Positions 39,362 through 47,508 of a stretch of 64,000 nt of DNA are shown one piece after another. The position numbers and the translations under genes are program-made. The notes below the pieces were generated by a model that saw only the letters and a list, made by a program, of their open reading frames with translations, searched no databases and was not told the DNA's origin. Location: positions 124,001 to 188,000 of the forward strand of contig NZ_JAILWB010000002.1 in assembly GCF_025699295.1 (NCBI RefSeq). Reading direction: 5' to 3'. The DNA comes from Hydrogenophaga sp. GTDB lineage: Bacteria; Pseudomonadota; Gammaproteobacteria; Burkholderiales; Burkholderiaceae_C. The first letter of the stretch is position 1, and each line of letters starts with the position of its first letter.

Positions 39362-40957
39362 TTGAACGTCTTGAAGCCACATCTACAAACCACCATTTGG
39401 ACGCTGCTCAAGGGCGGCGCCACACAGCGCGAGATCGAACGCATCACCGGCATCTCGCGCCACACCATCCGCTCGTATCAGCAGCGCTTTGCCGCCGATC
39501 CTGCAAACTGCCCCGGGGTGGCCACCGACTCTCCCAGTCAAACTGCTCCACCCTGGCCACCGACCCCGACGCCGGTTGCAACACCGGTGGCCACCTCCCG
39601 GTGCGAACCCCATCGCGCCTTCATCGATGCCCAGTTGCGCCTGGGGCGCAATGCCACCGCCATCTACCAGGACCTGGTGGACCTGCACGGCTTCGATGGC
39701 GCCTACAACTCCGTCAAGCGCTTCGTGGCCCGACTGCGCCATAAGGAGCCCGAGCAGTTCGATCGCCTCTCGTTCGCTCCCGGCGAAGAGATGCAGGTCG
39801 ACTACGGCGAGGGCGCGCCCACCCGCGTGCCCGGCACCGAGCGCTGGCGCAAACCTCGCCTGTTTGTGGCCACGCTGCGTTACTCGCGGCGCAGCTTCCG
39901 CCGTGTGGTCTGGAATTCCGGCCAGCAGGTCTGGGCCGAGCTGCACGAGCAGGCCTGGCGCTACTTCGGTGGCTCTGCCCGGTACGTGGTGCTCGACAAC
40001 CTCAAGGAGGGTGTTTTGAAGCCCGACCTGTACGAGCCCTCACTCAATCCGGTCTATGCCGCCACGCTGGCCCACTACGAGGTGGTGGCCGACCCGGCTC
40101 GGGTGCGTGACCCCAACCGCAAGGGCACGGTGGAGAACGCTATTCAGCACACCCAGGCCACCGCGCTCAAGGGCCGGCGCTTCGAGACGATCGAAGAGCA
40201 GAACGCCTTTCTGGAGCACTGGGAAGCGAAGTGGGCGGCCTCTCGCATCCATGGCGCCGAGCGCCGCCAGGTGCAGGCCATGTTCGAGGAGGAGCGCGCC
40301 CACCTGCAGCCACTGCCCTTGACCGGCATGCAGTACTTCAGCGAGGTGCAGCGCACGGTCTGCGACGACAGTTGCGTGCGCATCGACCACAGCAGCTACG
40401 CAGCCCGCCCGGCGGTGATTGGCACCAAGGTGCTGGTGCGGATCTTTGAGCGGCGCATCGAGGTCCGTGACCTGCGCACCCAGGCTTTGCTGCGCACCCA
40501 CGCCCGCGTGGAGCGACCTGGCACTGTGGTGTTGCCCATGGCCGAGCGCGTGTTCAACCCCTCGCGCGAGACCCGCTTCATCCTCAGCCAGGCGCGGGCC
40601 ATCGGCCCCCAGGCAGCACGGCTGTGCGAGATGCTGTTCGCCATCGAAGGCCGAGTCGGCCAGCGCAAGCTCTGGGGCGTCGTCAACCTGGCGCGTCGCT
40701 ACCCGCACCGTTTCATCGACGCGGCCTGTGGCGCCGCCATGGAGCAAGGGGTTCACAGCTACCGCCACGTCAAGGCGCTGACCGAGCGGCTCGTCGCCGA
40801 TGCCCTGGCGGCCCTGGAAGCCGTCTGCCCAGCACCGTCGGCCTCGGCATCAACGCTGACCCAGCAACACGCACTCATCCGCAGTGCCGATGAATACGGC
40901 GACCTGTTCACGCACGCCGCCACCGCCACCCAATCCTGCGAGAGCACCCAGCCATGA
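39362..40957 (+). CDS. istA: IS21-family transposase IstA (copy 2)
   Basis: 531 residues from a TTG start. HTH at the N-terminus (GGATQREIERITGISRHTIR), then the DDE core: QVDYGEGAPTRV (first Asp), YVVLDNLKEG (second Asp), and DPNRKGTVENAIQHTQATAL (the Glu). C-terminal DNA-binding part with YFSEVQRTVCDDSCVRIDHS. Intact; overlaps istB by 4 bp. Confidence 0.94.
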   Translation: MNVLKPHLQTTIWTLLKGGATQREIERITGISRHTIRSYQQRFAADPANCPGVATDSPSQTAPPWPPTPTPVATPVATSRCEPHRAFIDAQLRLGRNATAIYQDLVDLHGFDGAYNSVKRFVARLRHKEPEQFDRLSFAPGEEMQVDYGEGAPTRVPGTERWRKPRLFVATLRYSRRSFRRVVWNSGQQVWAELHEQAWRYFGGSARYVVLDNLKEGVLKPDLYEPSLNPVYAATLAHYEVVADPARVRDPNRKGTVENAIQHTQATALKGRRFETIEEQNAFLEHWEAKWAASRIHGAERRQVQAMFEEERAHLQPLPLTGMQYFSEVQRTVCDDSCVRIDHSSYAARPAVIGTKVLVRIFERRIEVRDLRTQALLRTHARVERPGTVVLPMAERVFNPSRETRFILSQARAIGPQAARLCEMLFAIEGRVGQRKLWGVVNLARRYPHRFIDAACGAAMEQGVHSYRHVKALTERLVADALAALEAVCPAPSASASTLTQQHALIRSADEYGDLFTHAATATQSCESTQP

Positions 40958-41712
40958 ACATGAACGAGATCGAACGCGCCCTGCGCGAATTGCGCCTCTC
41001 CGGCATCGCCGAGACCTTGTCCACCCGTGTGATGCAGGCACAGGCCGCCCAGCAACCCTTCTTGGAGACCTTCGCCGCCATGCTTCAAGATGAGTTGGAC
41101 CGGCGCCGCTCTCGCCTGACCGAGCGCCGCTTCAAACGCTCGGGTCTGGATGATCGCCCCTCGCTGGCGGACTTCGACTGGCGTTTCAACCCAAAGCTGC
41201 CGCGCAGCGCCTGCTTCGAGTTGCACACCCTGAAGTTCATCGGCGAGGGCGCCAACGCGCTGATCATCGGCAAGCCCGGCACCGGCAAGAGCCATGTGGC
41301 CAAGGCCGTGGCCTACCAGGCCACGCTGCAAGGCTACGACGTGCGCTACGTGGAGGCCGATACCGAGTTCGCCCGCTACGGGCTGGCCAGCACACAAGAG
41401 CAGGCTGAGCAGCTCAAGGCCTGGGTCGAGCCGGACCTGCTGGTGCTAGACGATCTGTTCCTGGCCCGGCGCATCGCCGACATCAGTGCCGAACTCTTGC
41501 AGGTCATCGTCCACCAGCGCTACAAGCTGCGCCGCGCCATCGTCATCACATCCAACCGCGTGGTGCAGGACTGGGGCAAATACCTGGGTGACGCCACCAT
41601 GGCCACCACCATCCTGGACCGTCTCATGCACCGATGCGCGATGCTGGAGTTCGAGGGCAAGAGCTACCGACTGAAGGAGGCCGCCTCACGCATCGCCGTC
41701 GCGCCCGTATAG
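40954..41712 (+). CDS. istB: IS21-family helper ATPase IstB (copy 2)
   Basis: 252 residues. Walker A IIGKPGTGKSHVAKAVAYQA, Walker B PDLLVLDDLFLARR, then RRAIVITSNRVVQDWGKYLG. The N-terminus MNMNEIERALRELRLSGIAE is typical. Intact. Confidence 0.95.
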   Translation: MNMNEIERALRELRLSGIAETLSTRVMQAQAAQQPFLETFAAMLQDELDRRRSRLTERRFKRSGLDDRPSLADFDWRFNPKLPRSACFELHTLKFIGEGANALIIGKPGTGKSHVAKAVAYQATLQGYDVRYVEADTEFARYGLASTQEQAEQLKAWVEPDLLVLDDLFLARRIADISAELLQVIVHQRYKLRRAIVITSNRVVQDWGKYLGDATMATTILDRLMHRCAMLEFEGKSYRLKEAASRIAVAPV

Positions 41713-41790
41713 TTCCCATCCGACCGTCCTGCCTGGAGCAGTTTGACTGGCCATAAGTGGAGCAGTTTGGGGTGGCCATCAGGGCGCGTT

Positions 41791-42189
41791 GGCCGAATCC
41801 AGGTTGTGCTCGCTGTCAGCGAACGAAGCTTGCTGCCCGTAGTGGTACCAGCACGGGATAGTCGAACCCTCGTTCAGCGACTGTGCAAGGTCCTGGAGCC
41901 GATCCTCACCGAAATCGGCGTTTCAGCGGACGAGGCCGCTGCCGAGCGCTATGCGATGCAACGTTGGGCAGTTGGAAAGACGGCAAATCGCAGAGTCCTC
42001 GGATCGCTCAACGACTTGGCATTTCAGCTTCAAGTCGGACTGCTCAACTACCCGGATCGAACGCTGACGGCGCAATCGCTTTGGTTGGCCAAGACGCCCC
42101 TGAAGGTTATCGACTACGGTGCACCCGACCAAGCCACACTCGCTGCGTTCGCTGCTTACCGGGCGCTGCAGGCGGCCATCGGCCGGTGA
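41791..42189 (+). pseudogene. DUF6933-like gene, 3' fragment (split by IS21 copy 2)
   Basis: The larger part of the split gene: GRIQVVLAVSERSLLPVVVP, then ARDSRTLVQRLCKVLEPILT, and VGKTANRRVLGSLNDLAFQL near the C-terminal half. The LGSLNDLAF motif is characteristic of the family as I recall it. An open frame begins inside the IS end at 41743, but the first codons there come from the IS. See the 5' fragment at 39091-39207. Confidence 0.75.
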
Positions 42190-42419
42190 CAGCTTCACTT
42201 CTGACGCGAGCAGCAAGTTTCGACCCGTTGTAGCCGCACAAAGTTCAGAACTCGCCGACGCGGAGCGGTCAGCCACAAGCTGCGCCGGCGTGGTAAAGAC
42301 ATCGTGGCGGCTGCAATGGTCGTGTTGGCAAGCCGTCGAGACCCGGGAAGTTCTCAAGCGAGCACCTTCATGGATCACCGTCCGAACACAGAAGAAACCC
42401 CACGCGCTTAGTGCCCCTC

Positions 42420-43586
42420 TCAGAGCGCCTTGTCCATCTTGCTTACCGCCGCGACGACCTTGCCGCACCAGCTTGCAAAGGAACCCGAGTAAGGGAACAC
42501 CGTCAGGCCGTGCAACTCTTCAGCGTGCGGAAAGACGCCCTTGACCTTCGCCGCCTGTTCGACCTTGGTGGATAGGTCAATGTAGAAGACCGCTTTAAGG
42601 CTCCCATCGGCGCGATCCTCGGCAAACTGCCTCAGGATCAGTCGAAGCAGCGCGTCTTCTTCGGGGAGGCTGTAGCCGACCACCACCAGTAGGCGAGTTT
42701 CCTGCAGAAGCCGAATCACCTTCGGAAACATCGCCCGAAAGTATGCCTGCGTGTAGTCCTGCTCACGGGACGCAAGCATCAGTTGCGGCGGGTTCTCGCG
42801 CAACCTGCGCTCGTCTGACGACTTGCGGTAGTCGAACTCGAAACCCTCGCTCGTCTTGAAGATCTCGAACCCCCCGTTGATCTTGAGCAGGTTTCCCACA
42901 AGAAAGTTGTCGTGGACGGCCGTTTCGGGGACCCGGCCGCAATAGTGCGTGGGTGTGATGCCGCGGTACTTGTAGAGCCGGTAGCTGTCGTCGTTCCCCA
43001 CGGTGGCATCCAGAATGGCCTCGATGACGAAGTCATAGTTCGTCGTCAAGTAATTCGCCCGCAAGCCCTCCGGGAGCCCGCGCGAACCATCGCTCGCCTG
43101 CTCCATCTTCCTGAAGAACTTCAGGACCTTTGATTGGTCCTTCGTCCGCTTGCCCGGCAGATGCAGCTTCTCCTCCTGCTCGAAGTAAAGGGGGGCGGTC
43201 GCCTCGAACTTTTTCCGGACCATGAAGCGCAGATGCTTCTCGACCAGCGCCAGGTTCTGGTCGTCGATGTACCGCGGACGCATATCCGGGTACTTCTTCA
43301 TCATGCCGATCTGGTAGACGATGTCCTTGAACATCGAGGCGTCGATGTCGAGATTGAGGACCCGGTAGTTGATGAGGTTTAGAAACTCCTCGAGGGGTCC
43401 ATCTAGCTTCTGCCACTCCTTGTAGGTGAACGAGAACAACGCGTTACCAACCGGAAAGCGCTCGTCCCATGACTTGGAGAACCCGGCACCGAGGAAGAAT
43501 GTGACGTTGGTTAGCGGCAAGCTCCTAGGGTTAATCGGTGATCCGGCGTGCAGAAGCTCTGCGAAGGCTTGAACTGAATCAGACAT
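42420..43586 (-). CDS. SIR2-domain protein (putative defence NADase-type effector)
   Basis: 388 residues with a SIR2-like Rossmann domain. The NAD-binding start is VTFFLGAGFSKSWDERFPVG (GAGxS), LTTNYDFVIEAIL gives the conserved Asn-Tyr-Asp, INGGFEIFK fits the loop that follows, and VVGYSLPEEDALLRLILRQF is the late block of SIR2_2-type proteins. No signal peptide, membrane segment or sensor domain is evident. Bacterial proteins of this class often deplete NAD+ during phage defence. The neighbourhood (retron, IS elements, phage genes) favours that reading, but partner and trigger are unknown. ATG at 43586. Confidence 0.82.
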   Translation of the reverse strand: MSDSVQAFAELLHAGSPINPRSLPLTNVTFFLGAGFSKSWDERFPVGNALFSFTYKEWQKLDGPLEEFLNLINYRVLNLDIDASMFKDIVYQIGMMKKYPDMRPRYIDDQNLALVEKHLRFMVRKKFEATAPLYFEQEEKLHLPGKRTKDQSKVLKFFRKMEQASDGSRGLPEGLRANYLTTNYDFVIEAILDATVGNDDSYRLYKYRGITPTHYCGRVPETAVHDNFLVGNLLKINGGFEIFKTSEGFEFDYRKSSDERRLRENPPQLMLASREQDYTQAYFRAMFPKVIRLLQETRLLVVVGYSLPEEDALLRLILRQFAEDRADGSLKAVFYIDLSTKVEQAAKVKGVFPHAEELHGLTVFPYSGSFASWCGKVVAAVSKMDKAL

Positions 43587-43881
43587 TGGATCCTTCAGAT
43601 TGAACAGGCGGTGGAAGTTGCTGATCCAGCCTGTGGATCAGCACAAGGGCACCATCATCAGGCAAACCGTGCGACATCGTGGACATCGTCTGGCCGGCGC
43701 ATGCTTCGCCATCGCAGCGTTGCGCGCAGCGGCAATGATTGGATGAGCATAGAGTGCGTGCGATCTGATTCAGGACATCATGTGACGACCAGTGGTCTAC
43801 ATAGAACATCCGGGGAAAGGCTGCGGGACGCAAACCGGCACCCATTGGACCGACCGATGGACCGGCCTGGTCATCTGAATC
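43587..43881. other. Non-coding gap upstream of the SIR2 gene
   Basis: No credible gene. Together with 45,145-45,317 this was one gap of about 470 bp between the retron RT and the SIR2 gene before the IS3 element entered. It should hold the SIR2 promoter; no clear boxes were fixed. Confidence 0.4.
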
Positions 43882-43933
43882 TGACCTGCCCCCTGTAGAC
43901 GTACCAATCAAAAGTGGAAGTCCGGGTTAAAGA

Positions 43934-44770
43934 TTACTCGATGGGTTTGGGGGTTGATGTGAGTTGAGCTGCATCGCCAGCGCGCTGGCGATGCAGCTCG
44001 GCGAAGCGAGCCGGTGGCATGCGACCCAGACTGCTGTGTGGCCTGACCTCGTTGTAGTCCTGACGCCAGATGGCAACGGCTGCCCGGGCTTGGTACAAGG
44101 TCTCGAACCAGCACTCGTTCAAGTGCTCATCACGGAACTTGCCGTTGAAGCTCTCGATGTAGCCGTTTTGCATGGGGCGCCCCGGCTGGATCAGGATGTG
44201 TCGGATGCCATGCGCCTGCGCCCAGGCCATGAAGGCGCGGCTGGTGAACTCCGGGCCGTTATCGGTTCGTACCGCCTGCGGATACCCACGAAACAGCGCA
44301 GCGCGGTCCAGCACCCGGGTCACGTACTGACCTGAGATACCGAAGTCCACGGCGATCTCAACGCTCTCATGGCTGAAGTCATCGGCCACGGTGAGGTACT
44401 TCAGACGTCTGCCACCCGAGAGGCTGTCACACACAAAGTCCATGCTCCACACCTCGTTGACCGTGCGTGCCAGTTGCAGCGGTACCCGCTCGTTGACGGG
44501 CCGTTTGACCTTCTTGCGTCGGCGCACGGCAAGGTTGGCCTGCCGGTAGAGGCGATACACGCGCTTGTGATTGACGCCGGGAAACTGCGGGCGCAGCAGG
44601 TCGTGGATACGACGGTAGCCAAAGCGCCGACGCACGTGGGCGATCTCCACGATCTTCTCTTGCAGTTCCACGGTGGCATGATCGGTCTTCGGTGGATGGC
44701 GGTAGCTGTCGCGGGAGAGCCCCACAAGACGGCACGCTCGGCGTTCGGACAAATCGTGTTCGCTGACCAT
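43934..44770 (-). CDS. IS3-family transposase OrfB (DDE integrase domain)
   Basis: 278 residues. HTH_21-like start (RRFGYRRIHDLLRPQFPGVN), then the rve domain with the DDE triad: the Asp in VWSMDFVCDSL, the Asp in AVRTDNGPEFTSRAF, and the Glu in NGYIESFNGKFRDEHLNECW. In such elements OrfB is made as an OrfAB fusion by frameshifting, or by re-initiation. Intact. Confidence 0.94.
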   Translation of the reverse strand: MVSEHDLSERRACRLVGLSRDSYRHPPKTDHATVELQEKIVEIAHVRRRFGYRRIHDLLRPQFPGVNHKRVYRLYRQANLAVRRRKKVKRPVNERVPLQLARTVNEVWSMDFVCDSLSGGRRLKYLTVADDFSHESVEIAVDFGISGQYVTRVLDRAALFRGYPQAVRTDNGPEFTSRAFMAWAQAHGIRHILIQPGRPMQNGYIESFNGKFRDEHLNECWFETLYQARAAVAIWRQDYNEVRPHSSLGRMPPARFAELHRQRAGDAAQLTSTPKPIE

Positions 44771-44802
44771 GATCCGGATCGCCTCGCGCCTGGCCTGTGG
44801 GG

Positions 44803-45078
44803 CTAGCGCTTTACACCCAGAACGCTCTTGAGCGCGTGCATGTCCAGGTGGGCTTCGGCCAACAGCCGCTTGAGCTTGGCATTCTCGGATTCGAGCTCAC
44901 GCAGGCGCTGGGCCTCCGAGACCTGCATGCCGCCGAACTTGGCGCGCCACTTGTAGAACGTCGCATCGCTGAAGCCGCCGTTGCGGCACAGCTCCTTGAT
45001 CGGCATGCCGGCTTCGGCTTGCTTGAGGCAGCCAATGATCTGTTCCTCGCTGAATCTGCTCTTCTTCATGTCCGTCAT
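44803..45078 (-). CDS. IS3-family transposase OrfA
   Basis: 91 residues: SRFSEEQIIGCLKQAEAGMP and ELCRNGGFSDATFYKWRAKF form the HTH, followed by a leucine-zipper-like helix (RLRELESENAKLKRLLAEAH). Typical of the IS407/IS3 groups. Intact. Confidence 0.93.
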   Translation of the reverse strand: MTDMKKSRFSEEQIIGCLKQAEAGMPIKELCRNGGFSDATFYKWRAKFGGMQVSEAQRLRELESENAKLKRLLAEAHLDMHALKSVLGVKR

Positions 45079-45317
45079 TCTCCTGGTGGTTGACGGACTT
45101 CACTAACTTCAAGCTGGTACGGCTGGTGGGGAGCAGGTCAAATCGACGGCAGTAGAGCGGCCGGTCACGAGCGACTGCTCCTGGCCGGTTCTGTGAGTTC
45201 ACAGCGCACCCCGTCAGCGGTCTCCTGGACTTAACCGCATCACCGACCAACGGCTGCTTCCAGAGCCGTCCGCGAATTGGAGGATTCGGCCAAAAGCCGC
45301 CGATTGCGACAGTCAGC

Positions 45318-46250
45318 TTAGGGCAGGGCAGCTTCGGCGATTGCCGCAGCCTTCACTTGACGCAGACGCAGTAGTCGCCGCAGAAACCGAGCCTCAATCT
45401 GTCCAGCCGCTACCGCCGAACCGATAAGGCTGTTGACGGCCAAGATCCGCTCATGGGGTCGAAAACCACCAAGGGCCTGAGTGTTCTTCCAAAGATCGAA
45501 TTCCTTGCTGGGAAGAACAGCAATGCGGTTGCCGTCCAAAATCACTCCAGTTACGAGCTTTCGGTCTCCAGCGGCGAAACAGCGGTCTTTGTGGTACTCA
45601 AATCCGTGGCGGTGCACCACCTGCTTTGCTGCCCAAAGGAAGGCTGGTGTCGCCCCGTGGCCGGACCAAGTTAGGTCATCAACGTAGCAACTGTCTCGTA
45701 CGCCCGCGCTTGCTGCCAGCGCGTGCAGTTCATCAAACAGTGGCTTCGCAGCGAAGAACGCCAGCAACTGGCTGACGCAACTCCCGGTGGGGACATGGTT
45801 CTCGAATGTGCATAGACGCGTCAGTAGTGCAGCCACATCAGGACTACAACGCAAAGTGCCAGTGAAGAACCTTGAAACGCGCGCGCCATCAACTGACGGG
45901 TAGAACCTCTTCAGATCCAACTTTACAAGTGGAACAGCACCAACGTGGACCTTCGCATTGGAAATGTACGAACGTCCTCGAACGCCAGAGTGGAGGTAGT
46001 CAGGCTTTTCGATGCGCTCAAGGAGATTAAAGAGGCGGCGGTGGATTCGCTCCAGAACGACCTTGGGAACTTCGACTTGGCGGTCCTTCTCACCCTGCTT
46101 TATCGTGAAGACACGGAAGTTGCATTCATTGGCCGCGAGGCGCTCCAGGAACGGCAAGTCAACGTTGAAGACATCTTGTGCCAACCGTCTGCGGCTGGAA
46201 AGCTTGTATAGGGGGCACTGGTCCAGCGCGTAGGTCTTGCGAGTGCCCAA
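45318..46250 (-). CDS. Retron-type reverse transcriptase
   Basis: 310 residues. Motif A is VKLDLKRFYPSVDG (first catalytic Asp), motif B is VPTGSCVSQLLAFFA, and motif C is SCYVDDLTWSG (YxDD). Beyond it, DRKLVTGVILDG carries the VTG motif that marks retron RTs and separates them from group II intron and DGR enzymes. The start is TTG at 46250, with GAGGA 5-6 bases upstream and only 9 bp after the HTH gene, so the two are co-translated. Retron RTs copy part of their own ncRNA into msDNA; a candidate RNA lies upstream at 46,784-47,004. Confidence 0.92.
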   Translation of the reverse strand: MGTRKTYALDQCPLYKLSSRRRLAQDVFNVDLPFLERLAANECNFRVFTIKQGEKDRQVEVPKVVLERIHRRLFNLLERIEKPDYLHSGVRGRSYISNAKVHVGAVPLVKLDLKRFYPSVDGARVSRFFTGTLRCSPDVAALLTRLCTFENHVPTGSCVSQLLAFFAAKPLFDELHALAASAGVRDSCYVDDLTWSGHGATPAFLWAAKQVVHRHGFEYHKDRCFAAGDRKLVTGVILDGNRIAVLPSKEFDLWKNTQALGGFRPHERILAVNSLIGSAVAAGQIEARFLRRLLRLRQVKAAAIAEAALP

Positions 46251-46259
46251 GCGTGTTCC

Positions 46260-46550
46260 TCAGACGGCGTCTTTGGCCGCCATCCAGTCCAGCATCTTGA
46301 CGACCTTGCCGGCAATCGCCGTGTGCACTCTCTCGCGGGCGCCGCCTTCAACCTGCTCAGCAAAGAAGAGCAACGACGACACGGGCATGCCAAACGTATC
46401 CGCGTACTTTTGGAGCAACTCCAGCGTCACTTGCTTCTTGCCACTCTCGATCTCCGAGAGGTAGGACTTTGAAATTTGCAGTCGTTCTGCCAAAGTCGTC
46501 TGGTTCAAGTCGTGAAACACACGCACCAAACGAAGCGCCTCGTGTTGCAT
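46260..46550 (-). CDS. XRE-family HTH protein of the retron operon
   Basis: 96 residues from the ATG at 46550. HTH: RVFHDLNQTTLAERLQISKS then YLSEIESGKKQVTLELLQKY and ADTFGMPVSSLLFFAE. The C-terminal part (about 62-96) is a short helix pair, perhaps a dimer contact. The frame is open to 46652, but the first part has no XRE resemblance. It lies between the candidate ncRNA and the RT, in the same direction. It could repress the retron promoter (see the palindromes at 47,047-47,073) or act as the retron accessory protein. Confidence 0.85.
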   Translation of the reverse strand: MQHEALRLVRVFHDLNQTTLAERLQISKSYLSEIESGKKQVTLELLQKYADTFGMPVSSLLFFAEQVEGGARERVHTAIAGKVVKMLDWMAAKDAV

Positions 46551-46746
46551 TAATACGCCCTGTGATCCATACATAAAAAGGCCAGAGGTCATCTCGGAAT
46601 CGGTGCCAGATGCTCCAGATGTACAGCAGAGCCTTACCGACCCCGATGACACCCTTCAGCACCACGCGATGGCGGAAAAACCACCCTCGCAGACTCTTCT
46701 TCTCCGATGCCGGCCGACGGCTTGAACATTTACGAATCTCAGGCAT
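46551..46746 (-). CDS. Possible small hydrophobic/basic protein, overlaps the HTH gene in another frame
   Basis: An ATG at 46746 has an ideal ribosome-binding site (AGGAGG, 6 bases spacing). The first about 65 residues are basic, then hydrophobic and Trp-rich (KGVIGVGKALLYIWSIWHRF, then DDLWPFYVWITG). The frame then continues over the HTH gene to 46357 (129 residues in all), out of phase with it. The coordinates given cover only the part before the HTH start. It could be a small toxin-like retron effector, a leader peptide, or chance. No family recognised. Confidence 0.35.
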
Positions 46747-46783
46747 TTGATGCCTCCTTCTTCAAAACGACCCTGCACCATGC

Positions 46784-47004
46784 AGAGCCTCTCGTCAGTT
46801 CTGAAGAAAGTGAGAGAACGTCGGCTGTTTGCACCTCTGGACCCCTAACCGGTCCCGGTACTCGTCCGGGACCGGCTTCGCTGCAACCACCCAGACCACC
46901 GCGTACCGGCGACCGCGTGACCGCAGAGAACATCAGAGCCTTTCGGCCCCACGAGATGTGCTTCCACATCCCCACGATTAACGAGTGCTCTCTTTAGCCC
47001 AAGC
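46784..47004 (-). ncRNA. Candidate retron msr-msd non-coding RNA
   Basis: Read 5'-3' on the minus strand. A start segment AGAGCACTCGT (46991-46981) can pair with ACGAGAGGCTCT (46795-46784), an a1/a2-like closing stem of 10 bp with a small internal loop. Between them come a perfect hairpin GATGTG-GAAG-CACATC (46970-46955), an adjacent GNRA-type hairpin GGGGCC-GAAA-GGCTCT (46950-46935), and a long perfect stem CCGGTCCCGG with a 7-base loop (46875-46849) that could be the msd. Order and position upstream of the RT fit retrons. Exact ends and the branching G are not fixed. Confidence 0.6.
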
Positions 47005-47010
47005 ACAGTC

Positions 47011-47039
47011 AGTGTAGCGGTTGATCGCCAAAATCGCAA
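47011..47039 (-). promoter_or_regulatory. Sigma-70-like promoter of the retron RNA
   Basis: TTGCGA (47039-47034) and TACACT (47016-47011) are separated by exactly 17 bases on the minus strand. Transcription would start near 47,004, about 13 bases before the a1 segment of the candidate ncRNA. Confidence 0.6.
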
Positions 47040-47046
47040 GAACTTT

Positions 47047-47073
47047 GTTCGCTTATGGCGAACTGCATTCGCC
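47047..47073. promoter_or_regulatory. Overlapping palindromes upstream of the retron promoter
   Basis: GTTCGC-TTATG-GCGAAC (47047-47063) and GGCGAA-CTGCA-TTCGCC (47057-47073) share their middle half-site, so three alternating half-sites are placed one helical turn apart. They lie just upstream of the -35 box. A dimeric XRE protein, probably the one in this operon, is the natural candidate to bind here. Confidence 0.5.
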
Positions 47074-47508
47074 AGGTTTGGTGTGGCATCATGCAACGAA
47101 ATGGAGCCATCGCCCTTGGCGCGGAGGTACATAAGCGCGGCTCAAACGATCCGCCTTACACGAGGGGGACGACCAGCGTTGGTGCCGTTTGCTGTCACCG
47201 ACTGCTTTGGGGCAGCGAACTTCGTAGTGTGCACGTCTCCTCAGGGTCGATACCGTCAGTCCAGGTGATGGGGAGGCGGTCGGTGGGGCAGTGCCAGCGG
47301 AGTCGCGGAAGTCCTATGACCGCAGTACCTCGTACAGTCGCCATTCGGGCCAACGCCAGTCGCACTACTCGACAGCCGCTTCGTGGCAGGCAGCGTGAGT
47401 ACGCATGGAAGCACCCACTGGCCGCAATCGCTGCGTAGCCATCATAGGCGGTGAGTGCAGCCGATAGCCGCTCGGCACAGGAGAGGAGGAGAGATGTTGT
47501 GACGGTTG
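47074..47508. other. Gap without recognisable gene
   Basis: This stretch between the retron operator and the DUF3223-like gene has no open frame with protein-like character on either strand. Short GC-rich frames are broken by stops. It may hold remnants of an older gene. Confidence 0.35.

Larger units (their letters stand above)
39208..41784 (+). mobile_element. IS21-family insertion sequence, copy 2 (2,577 bp)
   Basis: Complete element, different from copy 1. Terminal inverted repeats contain GGCCACCCAAAGTGCTCCAC (left) and GGCCACCCCAAACTGCTCCA (right, inverse strand), each followed by a second similar unit (CTTATGGCCA and another CTGCTCCA). A 6-bp duplication CGCGTT flanks it. It carries istA and istB with a 4-bp overlap. 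It splits the DUF6933-like gene. Confidence 0.9.
43882..45140 (-). mobile_element. IS3-family (IS407-like) insertion sequence, 1,259 bp
   Basis: Complete element. Both ends begin TGACCTGC, and the inverted repeats continue with CGTACCA and, further in, GTG(G)AAGTCC-type matches. A 4-bp duplication AATC flanks it (43878-43881 and 45141-45144). It carries overlapping-style orfA and orfB on the minus strand. OrfA sequence and the 4-bp duplication fit the IS407 group. It sits between the SIR2 gene and the retron RT and breaks no gene that I can see. Confidence 0.9.

Noticed and set aside
45318..46250. Reverse transcriptase considered as group II intron or DGR enzyme
   Set aside because: No maturase or endonuclease domain, no intron RNA ends, no template/variable repeat pair; the VTG motif favours a retron.
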